Positions 1-7,736 of a DNA stretch of 9,286 nucleotides are shown here, in pieces; the first letter of the stretch is position 1; each line of letters begins with the position of its first letter. Source of the stretch: Cytophagales bacterium (GTDB taxonomy: Bacteria > Bacteroidota > Bacteroidia > Cytophagales > Cyclobacteriaceae); assembly GCA_029262935.1 (NCBI GenBank), contig JAJCYK010000334.1, positions 1-9,286 of the forward strand. The letters are read 5' to 3'. Position numbers and translations under genes: made by a program. Below the pieces are notes generated by a model. It made no database searches. It was not told where the DNA came from and saw nothing but the letters and a program-made list of their open reading frames with translations.

Positions 1-1821
1 GGAGGAAGTACTAGTATCCGAGATGGATTTGACCATCAGAGGATTGTAGGAGCTACGGCTCGGGAAATGCTGTTGGCCGCTGCTGCCAAAAGATGGCAAG
101 TTGACGTCAGTTCTCTGTATGCTGAAAAAGGATATGTTGTAAATAGCAGTAGTGCAGAAAAGGTTTCTTATGGGGAACTGGCAGCAGAGGCTGCTAAACA
201 AAAGGCTCCTGAAAATCCACCATTAAAAGAACGTAAGGATTACAAGATCATTGGCAAGCCAGTAGCCCGGTTGGATGTTCCGGAAAAAGTGGACGGTACA
301 GCCATATTCGGATTGGATGTGAGACCAAAAGGATTAAAATATGCGGTGATCAAACACCCTTCACAAGTGGGAGGAACCATCTTGGAGATTTCCAACCAAG
401 CGGAAGTCGAAGCCATGCCGGGAGTAGTGGGAGTAGTGCAAATTGAAGAAGGGGTGGCGGTGGTTGGTAACACTACTTGGCACGCTCGTAAGGGTGCTGA
501 TGCTTTAAAAGTTGAAGAATCAAACATACAGCATGTTGATGCTATTGCTGAATTGAAAGCAGCTTTATTAGGAGAACCTTCTAAAGTGTGGGAAGATACT
601 GGTGATATAAATAAGACATTGGAAGAATCTGATCAAGTAATTGAAGCTTCGTATGAAGTTCCTTATTTAGCACATGCTTGCATGGAGCCTTTAAATTGTA
701 CCGTGCTCGTTACAGGAGATCACGCAGAAGCCTGGACAGGAAATCAGAGCAGTACTTTTATTATGAATGGCGTTTCTGAAGGTGCAGGAATTGACAAAGA
801 AAAGATTCGGTGTAATACCACTTACTTGGGCGGTGGCTTTGGTCGCAGGGGAGAAACGGACTTCGTATTAAAAGCGGCCAAAGTAGCAAAAAATTTCTCG
901 GGTATTCCCATCATGTTGGTTTATACTCGAGAAGAGGACATGCAGAACGATTATTATCGACCTGCGGTAGTTGCCCATCTGCAAGCGGGGTTAGGAACGT
1001 CAGATATATCGGGTTGGAAGAAAAAAATTGGCGCACAAGGAGCCCTGGCTGGCCTGCTCGGTAGAAATGTACCATTAATGCCTATGAAGCCTCAAGACGA
1101 CCCTTCTTCCACAGAAGGCATGCGGGAACTACCGTATAAGATGGCTTCAGCATACACGGATTTGACAACTAAGGAATTACCTATGAAGGTAGGCACTTGG
1201 CGAAGCGTTGGTCATTCCCAAAACGCCTTTTTTTCTGAGAGTTTCATGGATGAATGTGCCCATGCTTTGGGAAAAGACCCAGTTGCTTTAAGAAGAGAAT
1301 CGTTGCAGGATTTACCCCGTTTCTCTGCGGTATTGAATAAAGTAGCAGAAATTAGTAATTGGAGTACTCCATTGGGACCGAACCGCCATCGTGGTATTGC
1401 ATTACATGAATCTTTCGGTTCTATAGTGGGCGAGGTGGTAGAAATAGTTTTGGATGATAAGAACATTAAAGTTGAAAGGGTCTTTTGCGTTATTGATTGC
1501 GGCCGCATTGTCAACCCCGCTATAATTGAAAGCCAGATACAAAGTGGTATTGTATATGGCCTTACTGCTGCTTTGTATGGCGAAATAGAGATCAAGAAGG
1601 GTAAAATCGTACAAAGTAATTTCCCAAATTATAAGATGTTGAAAATGAGTACTATGCCGGAAGTAATTACCCATATAATGGATGTGGATGAATACCCGGG
1701 TGGAGTAGGAGAACCAGGAACTCCACCGGTAGCCCCAGCGTTGGTCAATGCAATTTTTGCAGGATCAGGTGAGCGCATTAGGTCGTTACCATTGAGTAGA
1801 CATGGGTACCGTTTTGTTTAG
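1..1821 (+). CDS. Molybdopterin-binding large subunit of a xanthine dehydrogenase-family oxidoreductase (isoquinoline 1-oxidoreductase beta-subunit type), 5' partial
   Basis: The frame is open from base 1 to the TAG at 1819-1821. It gives 606 codons, so the Met codon at 67 is internal and the real start lies left of the window. Members of the IorB family are about 700-750 residues, so roughly 100-150 N-terminal residues (usually including a Tat signal) are missing. Seen in the sequence: a GGSTSIRDG start typical of the family, the HACMEP segment (around codons 224-229), the cofactor-binding GGGFGRR loop at codons 277-283, and the GVGEPGTPP motif near the C-terminus. In that motif Glu571 matches the catalytic base that assists hydroxylation at the molybdenum centre. 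Family knowledge: these subunits pair with a small [2Fe-2S] subunit, usually encoded just upstream, and hydroxylate N-heterocycles or oxidise aldehydes, often in the periplasm. The substrate here cannot be read from sequence. The gene converges on the next one with no obvious terminator in the 98-base gap. Confidence 0.9.
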   Translation, partial: GGSTSIRDGFDHQRIVGATAREMLLAAAAKRWQVDVSSLYAEKGYVVNSSSAEKVSYGELAAEAAKQKAPENPPLKERKDYKIIGKPVARLDVPEKVDGTAIFGLDVRPKGLKYAVIKHPSQVGGTILEISNQAEVEAMPGVVGVVQIEEGVAVVGNTTWHARKGADALKVEESNIQHVDAIAELKAALLGEPSKVWEDTGDINKTLEESDQVIEASYEVPYLAHACMEPLNCTVLVTGDHAEAWTGNQSSTFIMNGVSEGAGIDKEKIRCNTTYLGGGFGRRGETDFVLKAAKVAKNFSGIPIMLVYTREEDMQNDYYRPAVVAHLQAGLGTSDISGWKKKIGAQGALAGLLGRNVPLMPMKPQDDPSSTEGMRELPYKMASAYTDLTTKELPMKVGTWRSVGHSQNAFFSESFMDECAHALGKDPVALRRESLQDLPRFSAVLNKVAEISNWSTPLGPNRHRGIALHESFGSIVGEVVEIVLDDKNIKVERVFCVIDCGRIVNPAIIESQIQSGIVYGLTAALYGEIEIKKGKIVQSNFPNYKMLKMSTMPEVITHIMDVDEYPGGVGEPGTPPVAPALVNAIFAGSGERIRSLPLSRHGYRFV

Positions 1822-1919
1822 CTCATCTAATAGGATGAGATGATTGCTAACAACCTATGGTTCTTTACCGGTGTTCAACGTTTGATTTGGAGACAGGGAT
1901 AAGTTTTCAAGTAAGCCAT

Positions 1920-4900
1920 TTATTCTATAACAGGTAAAGCATCTCCTTCTACCCAGGGGGCACCTGCAGTAGTAAGATCCCTTGATAGCGTTGCCATGTC
2001 TTGTTGTATAGTAGACAATTTTGCAGAAACCGTTTTCAATTGACTTTTAATCAAAGCCAGACCCTGCTTGTGATTGGACGTTGGCCCGTAAGTTGATCGG
2101 GTAATTCCTCGATTTATAGCAAACAGTCTTTCACCTATGGTAGGGTCAACCTTTTCACCAGGTTCTTGTTTGGACTTGCTTCCAGAGTATTGCATATCCA
2201 GATCATAAAGGGCTTCTTTTATCACATGTAAGCGCTGGTCCAGATCCAAAGGATCCGCAGTGGATTTATTTAAGGCTTGCTGCATTCCTTTTATTTTAGT
2301 CAAGGCGTTCTTCAAAGTCAATTGAAGAGCCGAGTTGGCTCGGAAGGTGGCTTCATAATCCCGATAAAAGGTTACGGCTGCATCAATATCTGCAGTGGCT
2401 AAAGCCCCTTTTCTTAAAGGAACCACCTCAAAAGATTGAGAAGACGAAAGTGCAGTAGTTACGCCATTAACTTGTTGTGACATACTTACCATGTAAGTGC
2501 CAGGAGCTGCTAATAATCCTTGTTGTGGTTCACTATTTGGCGCTGGTATACTTTCCAAGTCAATGGCATCCGGGGCGGGATAGCGTAAGTCCCAAGCTAC
2601 TCTGTTCATGCCTTTCTTAGCCGGACCACTCAGTCTACGTACGATTTGCCCAGATTGATCCTTTACGGTGAACCAAATCTTAGGTTCCTCTTCTCTACGT
2701 TCTGCTTCCAAAGATGCCCATCCTGGAAAGGGTATGTTGGTGTTGCGCTTATGCAATTCTTTTTCTCTTTTTTGACGTTGAGCCTTAGATGTTTGTAATT
2801 CTTGACTTAGATAATAGGTAAAAGTGGCCCCAAAAGCTGGGTTGGGGGCTACATAATGAGAGGCTCCTTGAGACCCTTTCATGTTGTCAAAGCTTAATTG
2901 TGGACGAGGTACATACCACCAAGCCTTTCTTACAGGAAAAAGGGTTGCGGGCTCTGCTAGTTGTGCCGGTGTAACTTCTCTCAGGGCACTATAATCATCT
3001 AAAATGAAAAACCCTCTACCAAAGGAAGCTCCGACCAAATCATGCTCTCGTCTTTGGATGGATATATCACGGAAACTTATGGTGGGAACACCACCCTTGA
3101 GCATGGTCCAAGAAGTGCCGGCGTTTATGGAGAAATAGATGCCATATTCGGTCGCGGCAAACATGAGTTCAGGCTTAACGTGATCCTGAACAAGTCGCCA
3201 AATTAAGGTGCCGTTGGGTAGATTTCCACTTATGGATGTCCAGCTACGACCTCGGTCAATACTTTTTATAATATACGGACGAAAATCTCCGTATTTATGG
3301 TTGTCTAAGGCGGCATAAACGGTATTCGCATCATGTAAATCAGCTCGGACATCATTAACAAAAGCGGTCGCTGGTATTCCAGAAATACTTCCTAATTCTA
3401 TTTTTCGCCAATTTTGACCACCATCTTCTGTTACTTGAATGATCCCATCATCGGTGCCCGCATACAGGAGACCTGCCTGTAAAGGAGATTCTGCCAAGGA
3501 AGTAATAGTATTATAATTAGACATTGCAGCTACATCCCATGGTGCGTCCCAACTTTGCAGCTTTCCCATTATTGGCAAAGCAAAACGATCTTGATTTCTA
3601 GTGAGGTCCCCAGAAATTGCCGTCCAATGGTCACCACGATCCTCTGACTCCCACACGCGGTAGGAAGCAAAATAGATATGGTTTGGGGCGTGAGGGCTAA
3701 CCAGAATAGGGGCATCCCAATTGTAGCGTTCATGAGGGTCACCATCCGCTGGCTGCGGCTGGATATCTACCACTTCACCAGTTGTCAAATCAACCCTTGA
3801 CAAGTTCCCTTGTTGACGCTCCGCATACATAATGTCAGGGTTGCCAGGTTCAGTGGCTGGCTGATGTCCGTCCCAATTGAGCACAATGCGCCAATCTGAG
3901 TTTTGTATCCCATGCACATTATCTGTACGCGATGGACCACCTTGGGTACTGTTGTCTTGAGTACCTCCGTAAATGTTGTAAAAAGGCTCACTATCATCCA
4001 GAGCTACTTTATAATATTGGGTAATGGGTAAATTTTCCATAAACCTCCAGTTGGCAGCTAGATCAAAGCTTTCATACAGACCGCCATCCGTGCCCACCAA
4101 TAAGTAGTCCGGGTCGTCTTTACGAAATGCGATGGCATGATTATCTCCATGTTTGTGTTCCCGGTTCACTCTGGTAAAGGTTTTGCCACCATCTTCCGAG
4201 GTTTGCATCCAGGCGTCCATTAGGTACAGTCGGTCGTACTTATGAGGAGAGGCGTACAGCTCTTGATAGTAGTGTGGTCCGGTGGCTCCCGAAACGGCGT
4301 CCGATTGCTTAGTCCAACTGCTCCCTTTATCCATGGACTTAAAAACTCCTCCTTTTTTGCGATCCAATTCTATAGCTGCATAAATAACATCGGATTTTTG
4401 TGGAGATATGGCTAGTCCAATTTTTCCTAAATGTGACTTAGGTAACCCTTGGGATAACTTTTTCCAATTCTCACCTCCATCTTCACTACGATAGATTCCA
4501 GAACCCGGCCCACCGCCCATATAGGCTGCTACGGTACGATGTCTTTGCCATGTTGCTGCGTATAACCAGTTGGGGTTTCGAGGGTCTACCACGATGTCTG
4601 TGACACCTACCCATTGACTATCCCCTAAAGTTCTTTTCCACGATTGACCTCCATCTATGGATTTGTAAAATCCCCGTTCGCCTCCCGATTTCCAAAGAGG
4701 CCCTTGAGAGGCTACCATGATTATTTGTGAATTGTCTGGGTGTATGATAATTTTTGAAATATGCTCAGAGGTTTTCAACCCCATGTTTTTCCAGGTAGTA
4801 CCACCATCTTCACTCCGATAGATTCCATCACCATACCCAACATGTCGACCACCAATGTTTTCGCCTGTCCCCACCCAAACAATGTGCGGATTACTAGGGT

Positions 4901-5219
4901 CGATGGTTACGCAACCAATGGAATAAGTTGGCTGCTGATCAAAAACCGGAGTCCAGGTGGTTCCTGCATTTACTGTTTTCCAAACCCCTCCAGAACCTAC
5001 TGCCACATACCATATGTTGTCATCCTCGGGGTGAATGGCCACATCGGCTATACGTCCAGACATAAAAGCGGGACCAATGTTTCGCAGCTTCAATCCTATA
5101 AACGTGCTATCCGATAAAGCAGTAGTTGGAGCATTTATCGGGCGATTTTTACGTTGACTGTAACTAACAAAAGTTATCAGGGAAAGTAGTAGTAACAAAA
5201 AGTATGTTTGAAATTTCAT
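1920..5219 (-). CDS. Exported VPS10/sortilin-like beta-propeller protein with eleven Asp-box (BNR) repeats
   Basis: This is a protein of 1099 residues if translation starts at the ATG at 5217-5219. An in-frame ATG at 5241-5243 would add eight residues (MHHRITTV) and has an AGGA four bases upstream. I prefer 5219 because the protein then begins with a normal signal peptide: MKF, a Leu-rich core, and a SYSQ end near residue 22. No lipobox Cys is seen. Asp-box motifs of the S-x-D-x-G-x-x-W type start near residues 82, 136, 187, 245, 295, 341, 384, 525, 597, 653 and 697, indicating one or two large propellers over residues 30-745. A tail follows: a charged segment (about 805-845), a FlgD/Ig-like beta stretch (842-930) and a helical domain (942-1084). 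Relatives in Bacteroidota are often labelled 'glycosyl hydrolase, BNR repeat' or 'VPS10 domain protein', but I see nothing proving hydrolase activity. Binding of a polymer or protein in the periplasm or outside the cell is the cautious reading. No type IX secretion C-terminal domain is recognised. Confidence 0.88.
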   Translation of the reverse strand: MKFQTYFLLLLLSLITFVSYSQRKNRPINAPTTALSDSTFIGLKLRNIGPAFMSGRIADVAIHPEDDNIWYVAVGSGGVWKTVNAGTTWTPVFDQQPTYSIGCVTIDPSNPHIVWVGTGENIGGRHVGYGDGIYRSEDGGTTWKNMGLKTSEHISKIIIHPDNSQIIMVASQGPLWKSGGERGFYKSIDGGQSWKRTLGDSQWVGVTDIVVDPRNPNWLYAATWQRHRTVAAYMGGGPGSGIYRSEDGGENWKKLSQGLPKSHLGKIGLAISPQKSDVIYAAIELDRKKGGVFKSMDKGSSWTKQSDAVSGATGPHYYQELYASPHKYDRLYLMDAWMQTSEDGGKTFTRVNREHKHGDNHAIAFRKDDPDYLLVGTDGGLYESFDLAANWRFMENLPITQYYKVALDDSEPFYNIYGGTQDNSTQGGPSRTDNVHGIQNSDWRIVLNWDGHQPATEPGNPDIMYAERQQGNLSRVDLTTGEVVDIQPQPADGDPHERYNWDAPILVSPHAPNHIYFASYRVWESEDRGDHWTAISGDLTRNQDRFALPIMGKLQSWDAPWDVAAMSNYNTITSLAESPLQAGLLYAGTDDGIIQVTEDGGQNWRKIELGSISGIPATAFVNDVRADLHDANTVYAALDNHKYGDFRPYIIKSIDRGRSWTSISGNLPNGTLIWRLVQDHVKPELMFAATEYGIYFSINAGTSWTMLKGGVPTISFRDISIQRREHDLVGASFGRGFFILDDYSALREVTPAQLAEPATLFPVRKAWWYVPRPQLSFDNMKGSQGASHYVAPNPAFGATFTYYLSQELQTSKAQRQKREKELHKRNTNIPFPGWASLEAERREEEPKIWFTVKDQSGQIVRRLSGPAKKGMNRVAWDLRYPAPDAIDLESIPAPNSEPQQGLLAAPGTYMVSMSQQVNGVTTALSSSQSFEVVPLRKGALATADIDAAVTFYRDYEATFRANSALQLTLKNALTKIKGMQQALNKSTADPLDLDQRLHVIKEALYDLDMQYSGSKSKQEPGEKVDPTIGERLFAINRGITRSTYGPTSNHKQGLALIKSQLKTVSAKLSTIQQDMATLSRDLTTAGAPWVEGDALPVIE

Positions 5220-5301
5220 AACTGTAGTGATTCGATGGTGCATTTGTTCCTAACCTGAACATTAACGGCTGTGTTTAAGATTTTTCCTGGGCGCTTCATT
5301 T

Positions 5302-5348
5302 GTACATAGTTCCTATAATTTCCCGCACGGTGGTGTACATGTATGTAC
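5302..5348. repeat. Cluster of three GTACAT half-sites, two forming an inverted repeat
   Basis: GTACAT occurs at 5302-5307 and again at 5335-5340. Its reverse complement ATGTAC occurs at 5343-5348, so the last two form an inverted repeat with a two-base spacer. CCCG at 5322-5325 and CGGG at 5348-5351 flank this element and could also pair. It lies about 85-130 bases upstream of the Asp-box protein start, in the divergent intergenic region. This could be an operator for a dimeric regulator, but no regulator gene is nearby and six-base repeats can arise by chance. Confidence 0.3.
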
Positions 5349-5428
5349 GGGTCTTGGAAGTAATATTGTGCTCCTGAGCGGCCTATCAAGAGAAGCTGTA
5401 TGCATGCTTTTAAAGTTTATGAGAATCT

Positions 5429-5458
5429 CAAAGTAATAATAACCAACCAGTATATCAA
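5429..5458 (-). promoter_or_regulatory. Candidate Bacteroidota-type promoter for the Asp-box protein gene
   Basis: On the minus strand, TTG (5456-5458) is followed after 19 bases by TTACTTTG (5429-5436). The Bacteroidota primary-sigma consensus is TTTG or TTG near -33 and TAnnTTTG near -7, so the downstream box has one mismatch and the spacing fits. Transcription would start near 5422, leaving a leader of roughly 200 bases that contains the GTACAT cluster. The match is weak and by eye only. No comparable match was found in front of the plus-strand CoA ligase gene. Confidence 0.22.
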
Positions 5459-5477
5459 TTAGCATCCTGATTTTAGT

Positions 5478-5516
5478 TGGACTATGGTCCATTGTTAAAT
5501 TAGTTGATTCTAACTA
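5478..5516. repeat. Paired small inverted repeats upstream of the CoA ligase gene
   Basis: TGGAC-TATG-GTCCA forms a short hairpin-like palindrome at 5478-5491. A second inverted repeat, TAGTT at 5501-5505 and AACTA at 5512-5516, follows. The heptamer TTAGTTG is also directly repeated at 5473-5479 and 5500-5506. All lie 28-70 bases before the paaK ATG, where an operator would be expected. Phenylacetate pathways are often controlled by dedicated repressors that bind palindromes, but assigning this site to one is inference. Confidence 0.25.
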
Positions 5517-5543
5517 CCTTCATTTTGTCCCTATTTCGTGCTT

Positions 5544-6833
5544 ATGATTTATAATTCTGATATTGAAACCATGCAATTGCCTGATTTAAGGAAGCTGCAA
5601 AACCAGCGGCTGCAAGCGTTGTTGATTCGTTTACAACAAACGGTACCTTTTTACAAAAATCAGTGGGACGCTGCTGGTATCGATATCGCTGAAATCAGTG
5701 GTGTTGAGGATCTGCATAAAGTACCATTCACTAAGAAAACGGATTTAAGGGATCACTATCCATATGGTCTGTTCGCTAAACCCATGGGTGATATACGTCG
5801 CATTCATGCTAGTAGCGGCACCACCGGCAAACCTACTGTAGTAGGGTACACACAAAACGATTTAAACCTTTTTGATGAAGTAGTAGCTCGATCCTTGTGT
5901 TGTGCGGGAGCTCAACCTGAAATGACCCTACACAATGCCTATGGATATGGGTTATTTACTGGTGGGCTTGGTATGCACGGGGGGGCCACAAAATTAGGAA
6001 TGGCGGTCATCCCGGTGTCAGGAGGTATGACAGAAAGGCAACTTACAATTTTACAAGACTTCAAACCACAGGTCATTTGTTGTACGCCTTCTTATGCACT
6101 GACCTTAGGAGAGTGCTGCCGGGATCGAGGTATTGATCCACATGACTTAAGTGTTAAATACGCGGTGTTGGGCGCTGAGCCTTGGACTGAAGTAGTCCGT
6201 CAGCAAGTAGAAGAACATTTAAAGGTTGATGCTCCTAATATATACGGGCTGAGCGAAATTATAGGGCCTGGAGTCTCCCAGGAGGAGGTTACTGAGAAAG
6301 GCACAGGGAGCCATATTTGGGAAGATCATTTTTTTCCTGAAGTGGTACATAAGGACACCGGGGAGCCGCTGCCAAACGGGGAGGAGGGTGTATTGGTGTT
6401 TACCACGCTTACTAAGGAAGCCTTCCCTTTAATTCGCTATTGGACAAATGACATATGCAGTATTTACTATGATTCTGGCTCGAGGCGCAGTCACATTAAA
6501 ATGAGTACGATCAAAGGAAGGGCAGACGAGATGCTTATCATAAGAGGAGTGAACCTATTCCATACGCAAGTGGAGGCTCTTTTTACAGAATTTGATGAAG
6601 TATCTGCTAATTACCAGCTGCTAGTAGATCGGGAAGGGAATATGGACAAAGTCACGGTATTAGTAGAACCTCAACCAAGCTTTCAGGATTTAAACGCTGC
6701 TCAATTGGCCACAAAATTAAGCTTAGTCATAAAAAGCACTATTGGCCTTTCCATGCAAGTAATTGTGAAAGATCCTGGGACCATACCTCGCAGTGAAGGA
6801 GGTAAACTGGCCCGGATAGTGGATCGTCGTTGA
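5544..6833 (+). CDS. paaK: Phenylacetate-CoA ligase (AMP-forming)
   Basis: The enzyme activates phenylacetate, or a related aryl-acid, with ATP and CoA to the CoA thioester in the cytoplasm, the entry step of aerobic phenylacetate breakdown. The product is 429 residues, the usual PaaK length. I start at ATG 5544 because MIYNSDIETM matches the family N-terminus; a GTG two codons earlier (5538) is in frame but less likely. Visible motifs: the phosphate-binding loop SSGTTGKPT at residues 90-98, TPSYAL at 181-186, YGLSE at 234-238 (adenine pocket), RYWTND at 298-303 with the ribose-binding Asp303, the hinge GRADEMLIIRGVN at 325-337, and a C-terminal PRSEGGK with Lys421 as the likely catalytic lysine. 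No other paa gene (ring epoxidase paaABCDE, paaG, paaZ) is in view, so the gene stands alone here. Specificity for phenylacetate rather than another aryl acid is inferred from family resemblance. Confidence 0.93.
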   Translation: MIYNSDIETMQLPDLRKLQNQRLQALLIRLQQTVPFYKNQWDAAGIDIAEISGVEDLHKVPFTKKTDLRDHYPYGLFAKPMGDIRRIHASSGTTGKPTVVGYTQNDLNLFDEVVARSLCCAGAQPEMTLHNAYGYGLFTGGLGMHGGATKLGMAVIPVSGGMTERQLTILQDFKPQVICCTPSYALTLGECCRDRGIDPHDLSVKYAVLGAEPWTEVVRQQVEEHLKVDAPNIYGLSEIIGPGVSQEEVTEKGTGSHIWEDHFFPEVVHKDTGEPLPNGEEGVLVFTTLTKEAFPLIRYWTNDICSIYYDSGSRRSHIKMSTIKGRADEMLIIRGVNLFHTQVEALFTEFDEVSANYQLLVDREGNMDKVTVLVEPQPSFQDLNAAQLATKLSLVIKSTIGLSMQVIVKDPGTIPRSEGGKLARIVDRR

Positions 6834-6840
6834 TCATTTT

Positions 6841-6900
6841 ATGAAAAAAATTGGTCTTATTCGTGGTATTGGCGGCGATCCACGTAAAAGCATTGATTGA
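6841..6900 (+). pseudogene. 19-codon open frame resembling the N-terminus of an aspartate/glutamate racemase (possible remnant)
   Basis: Seven bases after the paaK stop an ATG opens a short frame, MKKIGLIRGIGGDPRKSID, ending in TGA at 6898-6900. Aspartate/glutamate racemase family proteins commonly begin like MKKIGLIGGIGPESTIDYY. The short frame matches this closely, apart from Gly to Arg in the first glycine pair and a few extra or changed residues around the Pro. Reading through the TGA in the same frame gives FYYRIKKA, which resembles the YYRxI continuation of that family. The similarity then ends at the terminator hairpin. I infer a decayed 5' fragment of a gene once downstream of paaK. 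A chance match or a genuine small peptide coupled to paaK cannot be excluded. It is unlikely to be an attenuation leader, because the next gene is on the opposite strand. Confidence 0.35.
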
Positions 6901-6914
6901 TTTTATTACCGCAT

Positions 6915-6945
6915 AAAAAAAGCCTGGGTTTTCCAGGCTTTTTTT
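6915..6945. terminator. Bidirectional intrinsic terminator
   Basis: GCCTGG (6922-6927) pairs with CCAGGC (6933-6938) around a five-base GTTTT loop. The stem is flanked by seven A (6915-6921) and seven T (6939-6945), so the structure is followed by a U-tract on either strand and can extend to 13 pairs. It lies 81 bases after the paaK stop and 16 bases beyond the stop of the minus-strand DinB-like gene, and so ends both converging transcripts. Confidence 0.9.
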
Positions 6946-6960
6946 CTCTGAGAGTTGTTG

Positions 6961-7572
6961 TTAAGATTTAGGAAAGCCTTCATTGGCCATAACTTCCTTA
7001 ATCTGTTTTAAGTGCCTGATACTATGTCCTGAGATAAAGAGAACCACTTGATAGCTGTCAAGCTTGCCAAATGGGAAATCAAAGTATCGATTTCTAAGGT
7101 CCTCTTCGGAAGTCTTTACAAATTTGATATTTTCAGCCCGTTTGGTGCTGAAAGCTTTAAGTGAGCCTTCATAAGATTCAAACTTATTTGTAGGTTCGAA
7201 AGGTTGCTGTGTTTTGACTCTAGTTGATCGATCTTCAATAAAGCCAACTATTTGTTCATCTGTCATTTTTACTTCCCCTCTCAATGATGAATCGGGTTCG
7301 TTTTGTAGAGACCCTTCCACAATACCGAAAAGAGCCGTTTCAGAAATAGCAATGTGCTCAATACACTCCGCAATTGACCAAGCTTCGTCACTGGCTTTAA
7401 AATTTAGCTGGGCTTCACTTAGCCCATGTACGGTTTTTTCTATATCAGCCAAGGACTCAGTCAAATGGTTGATAGCAGATTCTCGTTCGGCGTTGGTTAA
7501 AGTATTTTGAGCGCCTAAATTAAGCGCCATAAATAAGGTTATGGTACTTAGTAGAAATACGTATTTTCTCAT
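6961..7572 (-). CDS. Exported DinB-like protein (DinB_2 four-helix metal-binding fold)
   Basis: The product is 203 residues. Residues 1-22 are a signal peptide: a basic MRK start, a hydrophobic core, and an AQ junction at 21-22. The mature part is mostly helical and shows the pattern of the DinB/YfiT superfamily: an AWSIAECIEHI segment with His73 and a C-terminal GHSIRHLKQI segment with His183 and His187. These three histidines are the usual metal-binding triad. Family knowledge: cytosolic members are metal-dependent thiol-S-transferases or stress-induced proteins, and many are uncharacterised. With a signal peptide this one should act in the periplasm; its substrate is unknown. The stop is just before the bidirectional terminator. 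The upstream ABC-F gene is on the same strand, 164 bases away, so a separate promoter is likely though I cannot identify one. The preceding AT-rich leader has no clear ribosome-binding site. Confidence 0.85.
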   Translation of the reverse strand: MRKYVFLLSTITLFMALNLGAQNTLTNAERESAINHLTESLADIEKTVHGLSEAQLNFKASDEAWSIAECIEHIAISETALFGIVEGSLQNEPDSSLRGEVKMTDEQIVGFIEDRSTRVKTQQPFEPTNKFESYEGSLKAFSTKRAENIKFVKTSEEDLRNRYFDFPFGKLDSYQVVLFISGHSIRHLKQIKEVMANEGFPKS

Positions 7573-7736
7573 AGTTAAAAAATTTAGTTTAAGAATTGAC
7601 GGGTAGTCCTTGTTAATTAGGACAATTTTTGATTAAAAAATAAAATCGTCGTCACCACGAAATTTAAAGGTTTCATAGGATAGTTAGCAGCAATCTTGAA
7701 TAAATATATATCACGAAAGCTGAGGGAAACTGACTT

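Noticed and set aside
240..1674. Several long open frames antisense to the molybdoenzyme gene, and similar ones antisense to or out of frame with the other large genes
   Set aside because: They lie entirely inside well-supported coding regions, have no recognisable domains, and show the skewed composition of shadow frames.
1822..1839. Six-pair hairpin CTCATC-TAATAG-GATGAG directly after the molybdoenzyme stop codon
   Set aside because: The stem is short and AT-balanced and no T-tract follows on either strand, so it is not supported as an intrinsic terminator.
5216..5299. Minus-strand 27-codon frame whose TGA overlaps the ATG at 5219, suggesting a coupled upstream peptide
   Set aside because: The composition is unremarkable, there is no convincing ribosome-binding site or recognisable similarity, and short frames of this size are expected by chance in the leader. 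The overlap is consistent with a 5219 start but does not prove it.
5520..5527. TCATTTTG just before paaK as a -7 promoter box
   Set aside because: It has one mismatch to TAnnTTTG and no TTG at a suitable distance upstream, and it would leave a leader of only about 10 bases.
7606..7623. Inverted repeat GTCCT / AGGAC with an eight-base spacer in the gap between the ABC-F and DinB-like genes
   Set aside because: Only five pairs, with no T-tract on the minus strand where a terminator or operator would be needed. It could be an operator for the DinB-like gene, but nothing else supports it.
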